NCBI GenBank assembly: GCA_946482495.1
Contig: CAMLRV010000040.1
Location: 1 to 12,833, forward strand
Direction of reading: 5' to 3'
Source of the DNA: an uncultured Flavobacteriia bacterium
GTDB taxonomy: Bacteria > Bacteroidota > Bacteroidia > Flavobacteriales > Flavobacteriaceae
Length of the DNA: 12,833 nt
Positions within the stretch are counted from its first letter, which is position 1. Every line of letters begins with the position of its first letter. The notes below the pieces were generated by a model. That model did not search any database. It was not told the origin of the DNA and worked only from the letters and a program-made list of their open reading frames with translations. The position numbers were made by a program, and so were the translations under genes. Below, one piece after another: positions 1-8,824 of this stretch.

Positions 1-2
1 TT

Positions 3-866
3 CAAGAGTTAAAAGAAGAAATTGGTTTTGATGCCGAATTACAAATCATCGATCCAAAATCTAAAGAAGAAGATAAAACCAGAGAAAAATATGCACAGTA
101 TTTCTGGAAAGCCAGACAACGTAGAGGAACCTCATTATTAGATGCTCAAAAATGGATGCGTGAACGTAACTATTTTGCAGCAATGATGGTAAATGCTGGA
201 GATGCAGATTGTATGGTAACTGGTTATTCACGTAGTTATCCAAATGTGGTGAAACCCGTTATGGAATTAATTGACAGACAACAAGGAGTAAGCCGAATTG
301 CCACTGCAAATATTATGAATACCAAACGTGGACCTTTATTTTTATCGGATACTGCTATTAATCCCAATCCTACTGCAGAAGAATTAGCAAAAATTGCCTT
401 AATGACAGCTAAAACAGCAAGAATGTTTGGAGTGGAACCAGTTATTGCCATGATTTCGTTTTCAAATTTTGGTTCTTCCTCTAATGAAAGTGCTATAAAA
501 GTTAGACAAGCTGTTAAAATTTTACATGAAAATCATCCCGATTTAATTGTAGATGGAGAAATTCAAACCGACTTTGCATTAAACCCCGAAATGCTAAAAA
601 GTAAGTTCCCGTTTTCTAAATTGGCGAATAAAAAGGTTAATACTTTAATTTTTCCTAACTTAGATGCAGCAAATATTACCTACAAAATGCTGAAAGAATT
701 GGATAAAGTAGTTTCAATTGGGCCAATTATGATGGGATTAGAAAAACCAGTTCATATTTTCCAATTAGGAGCAAGCGTAGAAGAAATGGTAAACATGGCT
801 GCAGTTGCAGTTGTGGATGCACAAGAAAAATTGAAAAGTAAATTAAAAGTAAAAAGCAAAAAGTAA
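3..866 (+). CDS. maeB: NADP-dependent malic enzyme, C-terminal part (5' end outside window)
   Basis: The reading frame is open from base 3 to a TAA at 864-866, giving 287 residues with no start in the window. Full-length malic enzymes of this type are about 760 residues, so the malic and NAD-binding domains lie to the left. The visible part matches the phosphotransacetylase-like (PTA) C-terminal domain of MaeB. Recognisable stretches are GDADCMVTGYSRSYPNVVKP, the segment around MTAKTARMFGVEPVIAMIS, DGEIQTDFALNP, and NLDAANITYKMLKEL followed by GPIMMGLEKPVH. In this family the enzyme decarboxylates malate to pyruvate with NADP in the cytoplasm, and the PTA-like domain is regulatory, not a working acetyltransferase. 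The last dozen residues are a Lys/Ser tail encoded by an A-rich repetitive tract that runs on past the stop. The first ATG in frame, at 156, is internal. A plain phosphotransacetylase is less likely because the tail and spacing fit MaeB better. Confidence 0.9.
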   Translation, partial: QELKEEIGFDAELQIIDPKSKEEDKTREKYAQYFWKARQRRGTSLLDAQKWMRERNYFAAMMVNAGDADCMVTGYSRSYPNVVKPVMELIDRQQGVSRIATANIMNTKRGPLFLSDTAINPNPTAEELAKIALMTAKTARMFGVEPVIAMISFSNFGSSSNESAIKVRQAVKILHENHPDLIVDGEIQTDFALNPEMLKSKFPFSKLANKKVNTLIFPNLDAANITYKMLKELDKVVSIGPIMMGLEKPVHIFQLGASVEEMVNMAAVAVVDAQEKLKSKLKVKSKK

Positions 867-875
867 AAAGATCAT

Positions 876-912
876 GTAAAAAGTGACTTAAGTACACTCA
901 GTCATTTTTTAC
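876..912 (+). terminator. AT-rich hairpin terminator after maeB
   Basis: GTAAAAAGTGACT (876-888) pairs with AGTCATTTTTTAC (900-912) over 13 positions, with one G-U wobble and an 11-base loop. The descending arm carries six T residues (905-910), so the inner 7-bp stem followed by a T run resembles an intrinsic terminator. A-run and T-run on the two arms would let it work on either strand. It begins 10 bases after the maeB stop. Confidence 0.55.
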
Positions 913-916
913 AATA

Positions 917-942
917 TGTCACACTGAGCGGAGTCGAAGTGA
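917..942. repeat. Dispersed flavobacterial-type intergenic repeat
   Basis: The core CACTGAGCGGAGTCGAAGTG (about 921-940) sits between the maeB terminator and ruvA. Closely similar sequences occur as short dispersed intergenic elements in many flavobacterial genomes, from my recollection. It is much richer in G and C than its surroundings and does not code. CTCAGT at 897-902 could pair with ACTGAG at 923-928, so it may compete with the terminator hairpin. Only one copy lies in this window. Confidence 0.5.
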
Positions 943-976
943 ATTCTTAAAACAAAAAGCGAACTAAGAAAAAAAT

Positions 977-1558
977 ATGATTGCACATATTCAAGGAAAA
1001 TTAGTAGAAAAAACACCAACTGAAGTGGTGATAGAATGCAATGGTGTAGGCTACGAAATTAATATTTCATTACATACCTATTCTCAAATTCCTGAATCTG
1101 AAAATGTGAAATTGTATACATATTTACAAATTAAAGAAGACGCACATTCCTTGTTTGGTTTTGCTGATAAAAAAGAAAGAGAATTATTTAAATTGTTAAT
1201 TTCTGTTTCAGGAATTGGTGCCAATACTGCCCGAACCATGCTTTCTTCCTTAAACCCAGAACAAATTATTCAAGCCATTGCTTCAAATGACGTTGGAACT
1301 GTTCAATCCATTAAAGGAATCGGATTAAAAACAGCACAAAGGGTTATTCTAGATTTAAAAGATAAAGTATTAAAAGTGTATGCAATAGAAGAAATTTCTG
1401 GCAATTCATACAATACAAATAAAGAAGAAGCGTTATCTGCTTTGGAAGTTTTAGGATACATTCGAAAAAATGCCGAAAAAGTACTAGAAAAAATTATTGC
1501 CAATAATCCATCTGCCACAGTGGAAGACTTAATTAAACAAGCCTTAAAAGTATTATAA
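977..1558 (+). CDS. ruvA: Holliday junction branch migration protein RuvA
   Basis: The gene encodes 193 residues, a normal RuvA length. RuvA binds the four-way Holliday junction as a tetramer and loads the RuvB helicase for branch migration in recombination and repair in the cytoplasm. The start MIAHIQGKLVEKTPTEVVIE is typical of the OB-fold domain (about 1-64). E54 and D55 in KEDAHSLFGF occupy the place of the E. coli acidic pin residues E55 and D56. Two helix-hairpin-helix motifs follow, SGIGANTA (about 78-85) and KGIGLKTA (about 113-120). Residues from about 148 form the C-terminal domain that contacts RuvB. No clear TAnnTTTG promoter is visible in the 110 bases upstream, so transcription may partly read through from maeB. 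The stop codon abuts the sprA start, which suggests a shared transcript. ruvB and ruvC are not in the window. Confidence 0.96.
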   Translation: MIAHIQGKLVEKTPTEVVIECNGVGYEINISLHTYSQIPESENVKLYTYLQIKEDAHSLFGFADKKERELFKLLISVSGIGANTARTMLSSLNPEQIIQAIASNDVGTVQSIKGIGLKTAQRVILDLKDKVLKVYAIEEISGNSYNTNKEEALSALEVLGYIRKNAEKVLEKIIANNPSATVEDLIKQALKVL

Positions 1559-4500
1559 TTGAGAAAATTACTTAAAAATATAGCTTCAAAAACTAGCTTC
1601 GTCTTTTTTATGATGTTTGCTAGTGTTTTCGTATACGCACAAGACACACCAGTGCCAGTTCAAGATACCACAAAAACTGGTTATAGTGTTGGACAAATTT
1701 CGATGCCAAATCCTAAAAGTATTGTTGACGGTTATACTTACGATCCCATAACTAATAGATATATTTACACGGCTTCTGTGGATGGTTTTAATATCGATTA
1801 TCCTTTGATTTTAACACCAGAAGAATACGAAAAATTGGTTCGAAGAGAAACTATGCGTAAGTATTTTCAAGAAAAATTGAACGCTGTTGATGGGAAGAGA
1901 GCTGGTTCCGAAGAAGCAAGGAAAAATTTGCTACCAAGATTTTACGTAAATAATAAGTTTTTTGAAGCCATTTTTGGAGGAAATACTATCGATGTAAAAC
2001 CAAGTGGTTCTGTTGAAATTGATTTAGGAATCCGATTTACCAAACAAGATAATCCTGCATTTTCGCCTAGAAATAGAAAAACCACTGCCTTCGATTTCAA
2101 TCAAAGAATTTCAATGGGTTTACAAGGAAAAGTTGGAACCCGATTGAACGTAAATATTAATTATGACACGCAATCCACATTTGCTTTTCAAAACTTAATT
2201 AAATTAGATTATTCACCAACAGAAGATGATATTCTGCAGAAAATTGAAGTCGGAAATGTGAGTTTTCCAATCTCCAATTCTTTAATTCGAGGTGCGCAAA
2301 GTTTATTTGGAGTGAAAACCCAACTGCAATTTGGAAAAACTACCTTCACGGGAGTTTTTTCTGAACAAAAATCGCAATCAAAATCTATTACTTCACAAGG
2401 TGGTGGTACTATTCAAGAGTTTGATTTCTTCGCTTTAGATTACGACTCTGACAAACACTATTTCTTATCACAATATTTTAGAAATAACTATGATAACGCT
2501 TTAAGAAATTATCCAGTTATCGATTCTCGTGCACAAATTACAAGAATTGAGGTTTGGGTAACCAACAAACAAAACAGAGTTACTACAACCGACAATAACT
2601 TAAGAAATATTATTGCAATCCAAGATTTAGGAGAATCGTCATTAACTTCTACACCGGATAATGAAGTTGTAGGAACCGATTTAACTTTAAATCCAACGTT
2701 GTTTAGTGTGTTACCAGACTCGCCAACGGACAATAAAAACAACAAATTCAATCCGCTAACAATTGGCCAACCGGGGAGTTTTTTAAATTCTTTAATTAGA
2801 GAAATTGCAACGGCTTCAACTGGGTTTAATATTAATACCAGTCCATCAAGTACTTTCTCAGAAGGTATCGATTATTCGAAATTGGAAAACGCCAGAAAAT
2901 TATCACAATCAGAATATACCTTTCACCCACAATTAGGATACATTTCCTTAAATCAAAAATTACAAAACGATGAAGTTTTAGCAGTAGCTTACCAATATAC
3001 AGTTGGTGGTGAAGTTTTTCAAGTTGGGGAATTTGCAAATGATGGTGTAGAATCTACAACAGTTGATCCTAATGGAGTACCAACAACTCAGGCCTTACTT
3101 TTAAAAATGTTAAAAGGAAGTTTGATTAACGTAAGTGAACCAAGTTGGGACTTAATGATGAAAAATATCTACCAAATTCCTGGTGGAAATCAATTACAAC
3201 AACAAGATTTTAAATTCAACATTTTATATCAAGATCCTTCACCTTTAAATTATATTACACAATCTGGTATTGATCCATTACCAGCTAATGTTGCCAATAC
3301 ACCATTATTAAAAGTTTTCAATTTAGATAAATTAAACTTCACAAATGACCCGCAACCAAATGGAGATGGATTTTTCGATTTCTATCCTGGTATTACTGTG
3401 GATTCACAATATGGAAGAATTATTTTTACCACTGTAGAGCCTTTTGGAAGACATTTATTCAACAAATTAGATGTTACTACTTTAACAGAAGACTATGATA
3501 ACACCACGACTTATAACTCGAATCAAGCAAAATACGTTTTCAGAACGCTATATAAATCTACACAAGCCGCAGCTTTACAAGAAAGTGCTAAAAACAAATT
3601 CAAATTAAAAGGTAGTTTCAAATCGACTGGTGGTGATGGAATTTCTTTAGGAGCATTTAACGTACCACAAGGAAGTGTTGTAGTAACAGCTGGTGGAAGA
3701 ATTTTAGTTGAAGGTGTAGATTATACCGTAAATTACCAAGCCGGTCGTGTTCAAATTTTAGATCCATCTTTATTGGCTTCTAACACTCCAATTAATGTGT
3801 CGTTAGAAAATAATTCAGTTTTTGGACAACAAACCAAACGTTTTTATGGTTTAAATGTGGAACATAAATTTAATGATAAGTTCTTAGTAGGTGGAACTTT
3901 CTTAAAAATGACTGAAAGACCATTCACACAAAAATCAGATTACAATCAAGAATCAGTTAATAATACAATTGTTGGGGTAAATACTAACTTCTCAACTGAA
4001 GTGCCTTTCTTCACGAGAATGGTTAATAAATTACCTAACATTGAAACAGAAGCGCCATCAAATCTATCTTTCAGAGGAGAATTTGCTTACTTGTTTCCAA
4101 ACGCACCAAAAACATCGAATTTCAATGGTGAACCAACATCTTATATTGATGACTTTGAAGGTTCACAATCTAATATCGATTTAAAATCTCCTTTATCTTG
4201 GTCGTTAGCCAGTACACCAATTGGTTTTGGAGGAGAATTAAATGAAAACGATTTAACGTATGGATACAAAAGAGCCAAATTATCTTGGTATAGTATCGAC
4301 CCTGTTTTTTATGTAGACAAGCCTTCTGGAATTGATGATAACGATATTTCTTCAAACAGAACAAGAAGAATTTTTAGTCAAGAACTATTCCCAAATATTG
4401 ATATTCCACAAGGACAATCAAATGTGATTAATACACTAGATTTAACGTATTATCCTAGAGAGCGTGGACCATATAACTATAATCCAAGTACTGCCTCTAA

Positions 4501-7500
4501 TAACCAGTTTCCTGCCATTGATGCACCAAATAACTGGGGAGGAATTATGCGTGCCATCAATACTACAAACTTCGAGCAATCAAATGTAGAATATGTTCAG
4601 TTCTGGTTAATGGATCCATATACTGGAAATCCTGGTGACGTTGCAAATAACACAAATACAGGTACCTTAACGATTAACTTAGGGGAAATTAGTGAGGACG
4701 TTTTAAAAGATGGTAGAAAATTGTATGAAAACGGGTTACCTGAAAATGGTGGAGCACAACCAACAGTGGCAACTAACTGGGGTAAAGTTCCTGCTTCTCA
4801 ATCTTTAATTTATGCATTTGATACGAATGAAGCAAATAGAGTGGTTCAAGACGTTGGTATTAACGGTTTAAATGACGATGAAGAAAAAGTAAAATATCCT
4901 GCTTTTGCTGGTTTAGGTGATGCTTCGGCAGATAACTACAACTATTATTTAAATACTACAGGAACTATTTTAGATAGATATAAATTCTATAATGGTGTAG
5001 AAGGGAATTCACCAATTACGGTTACTGATACAAATAGAGGAAATTCTACAATTCCTGATGTGGAAGATTTAAATAGAGATAATACCATGAATACTATTAA
5101 TGCGTATTATAAATTTAATGTTCCAATTTCTCCAAACCCGGTTGTAGGACAAAATTACGTTTCGGATGTTATGATTACAACTCAAACTATGGCGAACGGA
5201 CAAAATACGCAAGTGAAATGGATTCAATATAAAATTCCTATTTTAGAAGCAACTGCCGCTAATATTGAAGGGCCAATTACAGATTTTAGAACCATTCGTT
5301 TCATGAGAATGTTCTTATCTGGATTTAATGAAGAAGTAACGCTTCGTTTTGGAACCTTAGATTTAGTGCGTGGAGAATGGAGAAGATATGTAAATACTTT
5401 AGATGCTACAGATACTGATGTGACTGATGATGATACAGGTTTTGATGTGGTAGCAATTAATGTGCAAGAAAATGGAAGTAGAACTCCAATTCCTTATGTG
5501 ACGCCTCCTGGTGTAGATAGAGAACAATTATATAATAACAATACAGTTGTTAATCAAAATGAACAATCGTTATCATTAAGAGTGTATAAAAAAGATCCAT
5601 CGAGCCCAGGTTTAGGAGGATTAGAAGATAACGATGCCAGAGCGGTTTTCAAAAATGTAAATGTAGATATGCGTCAGTATAAAAAACTACGTATGTTTTT
5701 ACACGCTGAACCTTTAGAAGTTGATGTTCCTGGTGGAAATGATTTAAAAGATGACGAAATGGTTGCCTTTATCCGATTAGGAAACGACTTCACCGATAAC
5801 TTTTACCAAATTGAAATGCCGTTAAAAGTAAGTGCTTTAACTGCACGTAGTGCGGAAGATATTTGGTTAGCAGATAACGAAATTGAATTACCATTAGCTT
5901 TACTTTCTAGAATTAAAAGTTTAAATATAGCCGGTGATGCCTCTCTGATTCCTGATGCAAACGGAATTGCCTTTTTAAATGAAAGTGTTTTAGGTTCTTC
6001 TAAAGACAGAATGAAAATTGGTATTAAAGGAAATCCAAACTTCGGACAAGTAAGAACGTTAATGGTTGGTCTTAAAAATCCTGACCCAGCAGCAAATGGT
6101 CCAGTTCGTGGAGAGGTTTGGTTCAACGAACTTCGTATGTCTGAAATTGATAATAAAGGTGGGTATGCAGCCGTTGCAAATTTAGATACAAATTTAGCCG
6201 ACTTCGCTACGTTTTCTGCTACAGGTCGTTTAAGTACAATTGGTTTTGGAGCTTTAGAAGAAGGTCCGAACGAAAGAAGTAGAGAAGATGTGAAACAATA
6301 TGATATCGTTTCGAACTTCAATGTGGGACAATTATTACCAAAAAAATGGAAACTAAATTTACCATTTAACTACGCCGTGGGAGAGCAAGTAATTACTCCA
6401 AAATTTGATCCTTTATATCAAGATTTAGAATTAAAAGAAGTAATTTCTGCAGAATCAAATCCAGATAAAAAAGACGAAATTAAAAACCGTGCTATCGATT
6501 ATACTAAACGTACAAGTGTGAACTTTATCGGGGTGAAAAAAGATCGTGGCGAAAAACAAAAACAACGTTTTTACGATGTAGAAAACGTAACACTTTCTTA
6601 TTCGTTTAATGAAATGCAACACCACGATTTCCAAATTCAAAGTGTTGTAGATCAACAACAAAAATCATCATTAGATTATGCGTATTCTTTCAAGCCAATG
6701 TCGTTAGAGCCATTTAAAAAGAATAAGTTTATGAAGAAAAATGGTTACTATAAAGTATTTAGTGATTTAAACTTCAACTTCTTACCAAGTAATATTACTT
6801 TCAATTCAAATATTGTCAGACAATTTAACCGTCAACAATTCCGATTAATTGATGTACAAGGAATTGGTTTAGATCCGTTATACAGAAGAAATTATTTCTT
6901 CAATTATCAATATGGAGTTAATTTCCCTATTACAAAATCATTAAAATTAAATTATACTGCGGCAAATAATAACATCGTTCGTAATTATTTCGATACCAAT
7001 AACAATCCAATTAACGATTTAGATATTTGGAATGATTACTGGAATTTCGGTACAGCTAACACACATAACCAACAATTAACAGCTAATTACGACTTACCAA
7101 TTAATAAAATTCCGGTGCTGAGTTTTGTAAAATCATCATATGTATATACGGGTGATTATAGCTGGCAACGTTCATCAGATGCGTTTTCAACTTTCCAAGC
7201 TTTAGACGGAACCATCTATCAATTAGGAAATACGATTCAGAATGCTAATTCACATAAAATCAATGCTGGATTAGACATGAATACCTTTTATAAATACATT
7301 GGTTTAACGGTTAAAAAACAGAAAAAACAAGCGGCAGCTCCAACTAAAAAAGCGCCACCAAAACCAGGTGAAAAAGTAACAAATACAGCTCCTAAAATCA
7401 CACAAGAAGAAAGAAGTGGTTTTGCTAAATTTGGAATTGGATTATTAACTTCTGTGAAAAATATTCAGGTTAACTATACCGAATCAGGCGGGACTTTATT

Positions 7501-8752
7501 ACCAGGTTATTTACCTGGATTAGGTTTCTTCGGAACTTCTCGTCCAACTTTAGGTTTCGTTTTCGGAGATCAGTCGGATATAAGATACGAAGCTGCCAAA
7601 AGAGGTTATTTAACAAGCTATCCAGAATTTAACCAAAGTTTCACGCAAGTGAGATCTAAAAAATTAGATTATACGGCTCAAGTTGAATTTATTCCAGATT
7701 TAAAAATTGACATCAACGCAGAAAGAAATATTACAGAAAACTCTTCAGAGCAATATGATGCAGTTGGTAACGAATACCACCCGCTTTCTCATTACAGTAC
7801 GGGTAATTTTAGTATTTCTACTATTATGATTAAAACGGCATTCAAGAAAAGTGATGAAAATGAATCTGAAATTTTCGAGAGATTCCGTAAAAATCGTTAT
7901 GCCATTGCTATTCGTTTAGCTGATGAACAATTCGGGCCTTCTAATTATTCATATGATGCTTCAGGATACCCAATTGGATTCGGAAAAAACAGTCAGCGTG
8001 TTTTAGTTCCTGCGTTCATTTCAGCATATTCAGGTGTAAAAACATCTTCAGTTCAAACAGGGTTATTTTCTAGTTTCCCATTACCAAACTGGACCTTAAA
8101 ATACACAGGATTAATGAAGTTAGCTTGGTTTAAAGATAATTTCAAACGTTTCTCTTTACAACACGGTTACCGTTCTAGTTATAGTGTGAATGCGTTTAGA
8201 AGTAATTTAAATCCGAGTCCAACAGATACCAATGGTAATTTCTTCCCAGATGTAATTACTTCGAATGTGAACTTAACGGAACAATTTAATCCGTTAATTA
8301 ACATCAATTTCGAATTGAAAAACTCGTTAAACATTATGGCTGAAATTAAAAAAGACCGAAGTTTAAATATGAGTTTCGACAATAACTTATTAACCGAAGT
8401 ACAAGGAAATGATTATACACTTCGTTTAGGATATAGAATTAAAGGCGTTCAAATTAATTCAAGATTAGCCGATAATGCACAAGGAATGATTAAGAGCGAC
8501 ATCAATTTAAAAGCCGATTTTACACTTCGTAAAAACATGACGATAGTAAGATATTTAGATTACGATAACAACCAATTAGGAGGTGGACAAAATATTTGGT
8601 CATTCAAGTTAACTGCTGATTATTCATTTAGCAAGAATTTCACGGCAATTTTCTTCTACGATCATCAGTTCTCTAAAGCGGTTATCTCAACAGCATTCCC
8701 GTTAACGAACATTCGTTCAGGAATTACGTTACGTTACAATTTCGGAAATTAA
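1559..8752 (+). CDS. sprA: T9SS outer-membrane translocon SprA (Sov family)
   Basis: This 2397-residue protein has the size and features of SprA, the very large outer-membrane beta-barrel that forms the export channel of the type IX secretion system in Bacteroidota (a 36-stranded barrel in F. johnsoniae; called Sov in Porphyromonas). It exports gliding adhesins and secreted enzymes. The N-terminus is a signal peptide: MRKLL, a hydrophobic core, and a likely cut at VYA-Q28. Family-like stretches include DTTKTGYSVGQI followed by DGYTYDPITNRYIY, TSYIDDFEGSQSNIDLKSPL, and VTLRFGTLDLVRGEWRRY (about 1260-1277). Much of the rest shows alternating aromatic residues typical of barrel strands, ending in LRYNFGN. 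A Lys/Pro/Ala-rich linker lies at 1919-1946. I see no cysteine in the whole protein. TTG at 1559 is chosen as start because it directly follows the ruvA TAA and gives a full signal peptide; the next ATG (1610) would leave only a stub of it. Confidence 0.96.
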   Translation: MRKLLKNIASKTSFVFFMMFASVFVYAQDTPVPVQDTTKTGYSVGQISMPNPKSIVDGYTYDPITNRYIYTASVDGFNIDYPLILTPEEYEKLVRRETMRKYFQEKLNAVDGKRAGSEEARKNLLPRFYVNNKFFEAIFGGNTIDVKPSGSVEIDLGIRFTKQDNPAFSPRNRKTTAFDFNQRISMGLQGKVGTRLNVNINYDTQSTFAFQNLIKLDYSPTEDDILQKIEVGNVSFPISNSLIRGAQSLFGVKTQLQFGKTTFTGVFSEQKSQSKSITSQGGGTIQEFDFFALDYDSDKHYFLSQYFRNNYDNALRNYPVIDSRAQITRIEVWVTNKQNRVTTTDNNLRNIIAIQDLGESSLTSTPDNEVVGTDLTLNPTLFSVLPDSPTDNKNNKFNPLTIGQPGSFLNSLIREIATASTGFNINTSPSSTFSEGIDYSKLENARKLSQSEYTFHPQLGYISLNQKLQNDEVLAVAYQYTVGGEVFQVGEFANDGVESTTVDPNGVPTTQALLLKMLKGSLINVSEPSWDLMMKNIYQIPGGNQLQQQDFKFNILYQDPSPLNYITQSGIDPLPANVANTPLLKVFNLDKLNFTNDPQPNGDGFFDFYPGITVDSQYGRIIFTTVEPFGRHLFNKLDVTTLTEDYDNTTTYNSNQAKYVFRTLYKSTQAAALQESAKNKFKLKGSFKSTGGDGISLGAFNVPQGSVVVTAGGRILVEGVDYTVNYQAGRVQILDPSLLASNTPINVSLENNSVFGQQTKRFYGLNVEHKFNDKFLVGGTFLKMTERPFTQKSDYNQESVNNTIVGVNTNFSTEVPFFTRMVNKLPNIETEAPSNLSFRGEFAYLFPNAPKTSNFNGEPTSYIDDFEGSQSNIDLKSPLSWSLASTPIGFGGELNENDLTYGYKRAKLSWYSIDPVFYVDKPSGIDDNDISSNRTRRIFSQELFPNIDIPQGQSNVINTLDLTYYPRERGPYNYNPSTASNNQFPAIDAPNNWGGIMRAINTTNFEQSNVEYVQFWLMDPYTGNPGDVANNTNTGTLTINLGEISEDVLKDGRKLYENGLPENGGAQPTVATNWGKVPASQSLIYAFDTNEANRVVQDVGINGLNDDEEKVKYPAFAGLGDASADNYNYYLNTTGTILDRYKFYNGVEGNSPITVTDTNRGNSTIPDVEDLNRDNTMNTINAYYKFNVPISPNPVVGQNYVSDVMITTQTMANGQNTQVKWIQYKIPILEATAANIEGPITDFRTIRFMRMFLSGFNEEVTLRFGTLDLVRGEWRRYVNTLDATDTDVTDDDTGFDVVAINVQENGSRTPIPYVTPPGVDREQLYNNNTVVNQNEQSLSLRVYKKDPSSPGLGGLEDNDARAVFKNVNVDMRQYKKLRMFLHAEPLEVDVPGGNDLKDDEMVAFIRLGNDFTDNFYQIEMPLKVSALTARSAEDIWLADNEIELPLALLSRIKSLNIAGDASLIPDANGIAFLNESVLGSSKDRMKIGIKGNPNFGQVRTLMVGLKNPDPAANGPVRGEVWFNELRMSEIDNKGGYAAVANLDTNLADFATFSATGRLSTIGFGALEEGPNERSREDVKQYDIVSNFNVGQLLPKKWKLNLPFNYAVGEQVITPKFDPLYQDLELKEVISAESNPDKKDEIKNRAIDYTKRTSVNFIGVKKDRGEKQKQRFYDVENVTLSYSFNEMQHHDFQIQSVVDQQQKSSLDYAYSFKPMSLEPFKKNKFMKKNGYYKVFSDLNFNFLPSNITFNSNIVRQFNRQQFRLIDVQGIGLDPLYRRNYFFNYQYGVNFPITKSLKLNYTAANNNIVRNYFDTNNNPINDLDIWNDYWNFGTANTHNQQLTANYDLPINKIPVLSFVKSSYVYTGDYSWQRSSDAFSTFQALDGTIYQLGNTIQNANSHKINAGLDMNTFYKYIGLTVKKQKKQAAAPTKKAPPKPGEKVTNTAPKITQEERSGFAKFGIGLLTSVKNIQVNYTESGGTLLPGYLPGLGFFGTSRPTLGFVFGDQSDIRYEAAKRGYLTSYPEFNQSFTQVRSKKLDYTAQVEFIPDLKIDINAERNITENSSEQYDAVGNEYHPLSHYSTGNFSISTIMIKTAFKKSDENESEIFERFRKNRYAIAIRLADEQFGPSNYSYDASGYPIGFGKNSQRVLVPAFISAYSGVKTSSVQTGLFSSFPLPNWTLKYTGLMKLAWFKDNFKRFSLQHGYRSSYSVNAFRSNLNPSPTDTNGNFFPDVITSNVNLTEQFNPLININFELKNSLNIMAEIKKDRSLNMSFDNNLLTEVQGNDYTLRLGYRIKGVQINSRLADNAQGMIKSDINLKADFTLRKNMTIVRYLDYDNNQLGGGQNIWSFKLTADYSFSKNFTAIFFYDHQFSKAVISTAFPLTNIRSGITLRYNFGN

Positions 8753-8768
8753 AAAATGAAAATAAATA

Positions 8769-8792
8769 GTAAATTTTAAGAATATAATTTAC
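8769..8792. repeat. Perfect 7-bp inverted repeat between sprA and gcvH
   Basis: GTAAATT (8769-8775) and AATTTAC (8786-8792) form a perfect inverted repeat around a 10-base loop. It has only one G-C pair per arm and no T run after it, so it is a poor terminator. Its right arm overlaps the first bases of the gcvH -7 promoter element, so it could be an operator. It may also be chance in such AT-rich DNA. Confidence 0.3.
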
Positions 8793-8797
8793 ATTTG
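8790..8797 (+). promoter_or_regulatory. Bacteroidota-type -7 promoter element for gcvH
   Basis: TACATTTG matches the Bacteroidota sigma-A -7 consensus TAnnTTTG exactly. It lies 27 bases before the gcvH ATG, which would give a leader of about 20 bases. The -33 TTG element expected about 20 bases upstream is not clear, so the promoter may be weak or rely on a regulator. It is the only exact match I found in an intergenic region of this window. Confidence 0.55.
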
Positions 8798-8824
8798 TCG
8801 AATATAAAACACAATTAAAAAGAA

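Noticed and set aside
1303..1647. Minus-strand open frame across the ruvA-sprA junction
   Set aside because: It is antisense to the RuvA C-terminal half and the SprA signal peptide, and its composition is that of a shadow frame.
5803..6321. 172-codon minus-strand open frame inside sprA
   Set aside because: It lies wholly opposite conserved SprA coding sequence, has a Ser/Pro/Lys-rich composition typical of antisense shadows, and matches no family I know.
1610..8752. sprA starting at the first ATG (1610)
   Set aside because: This would leave a signal peptide of about ten residues without a basic N-region. The TTG at 1559 gives a complete one and abuts ruvA.
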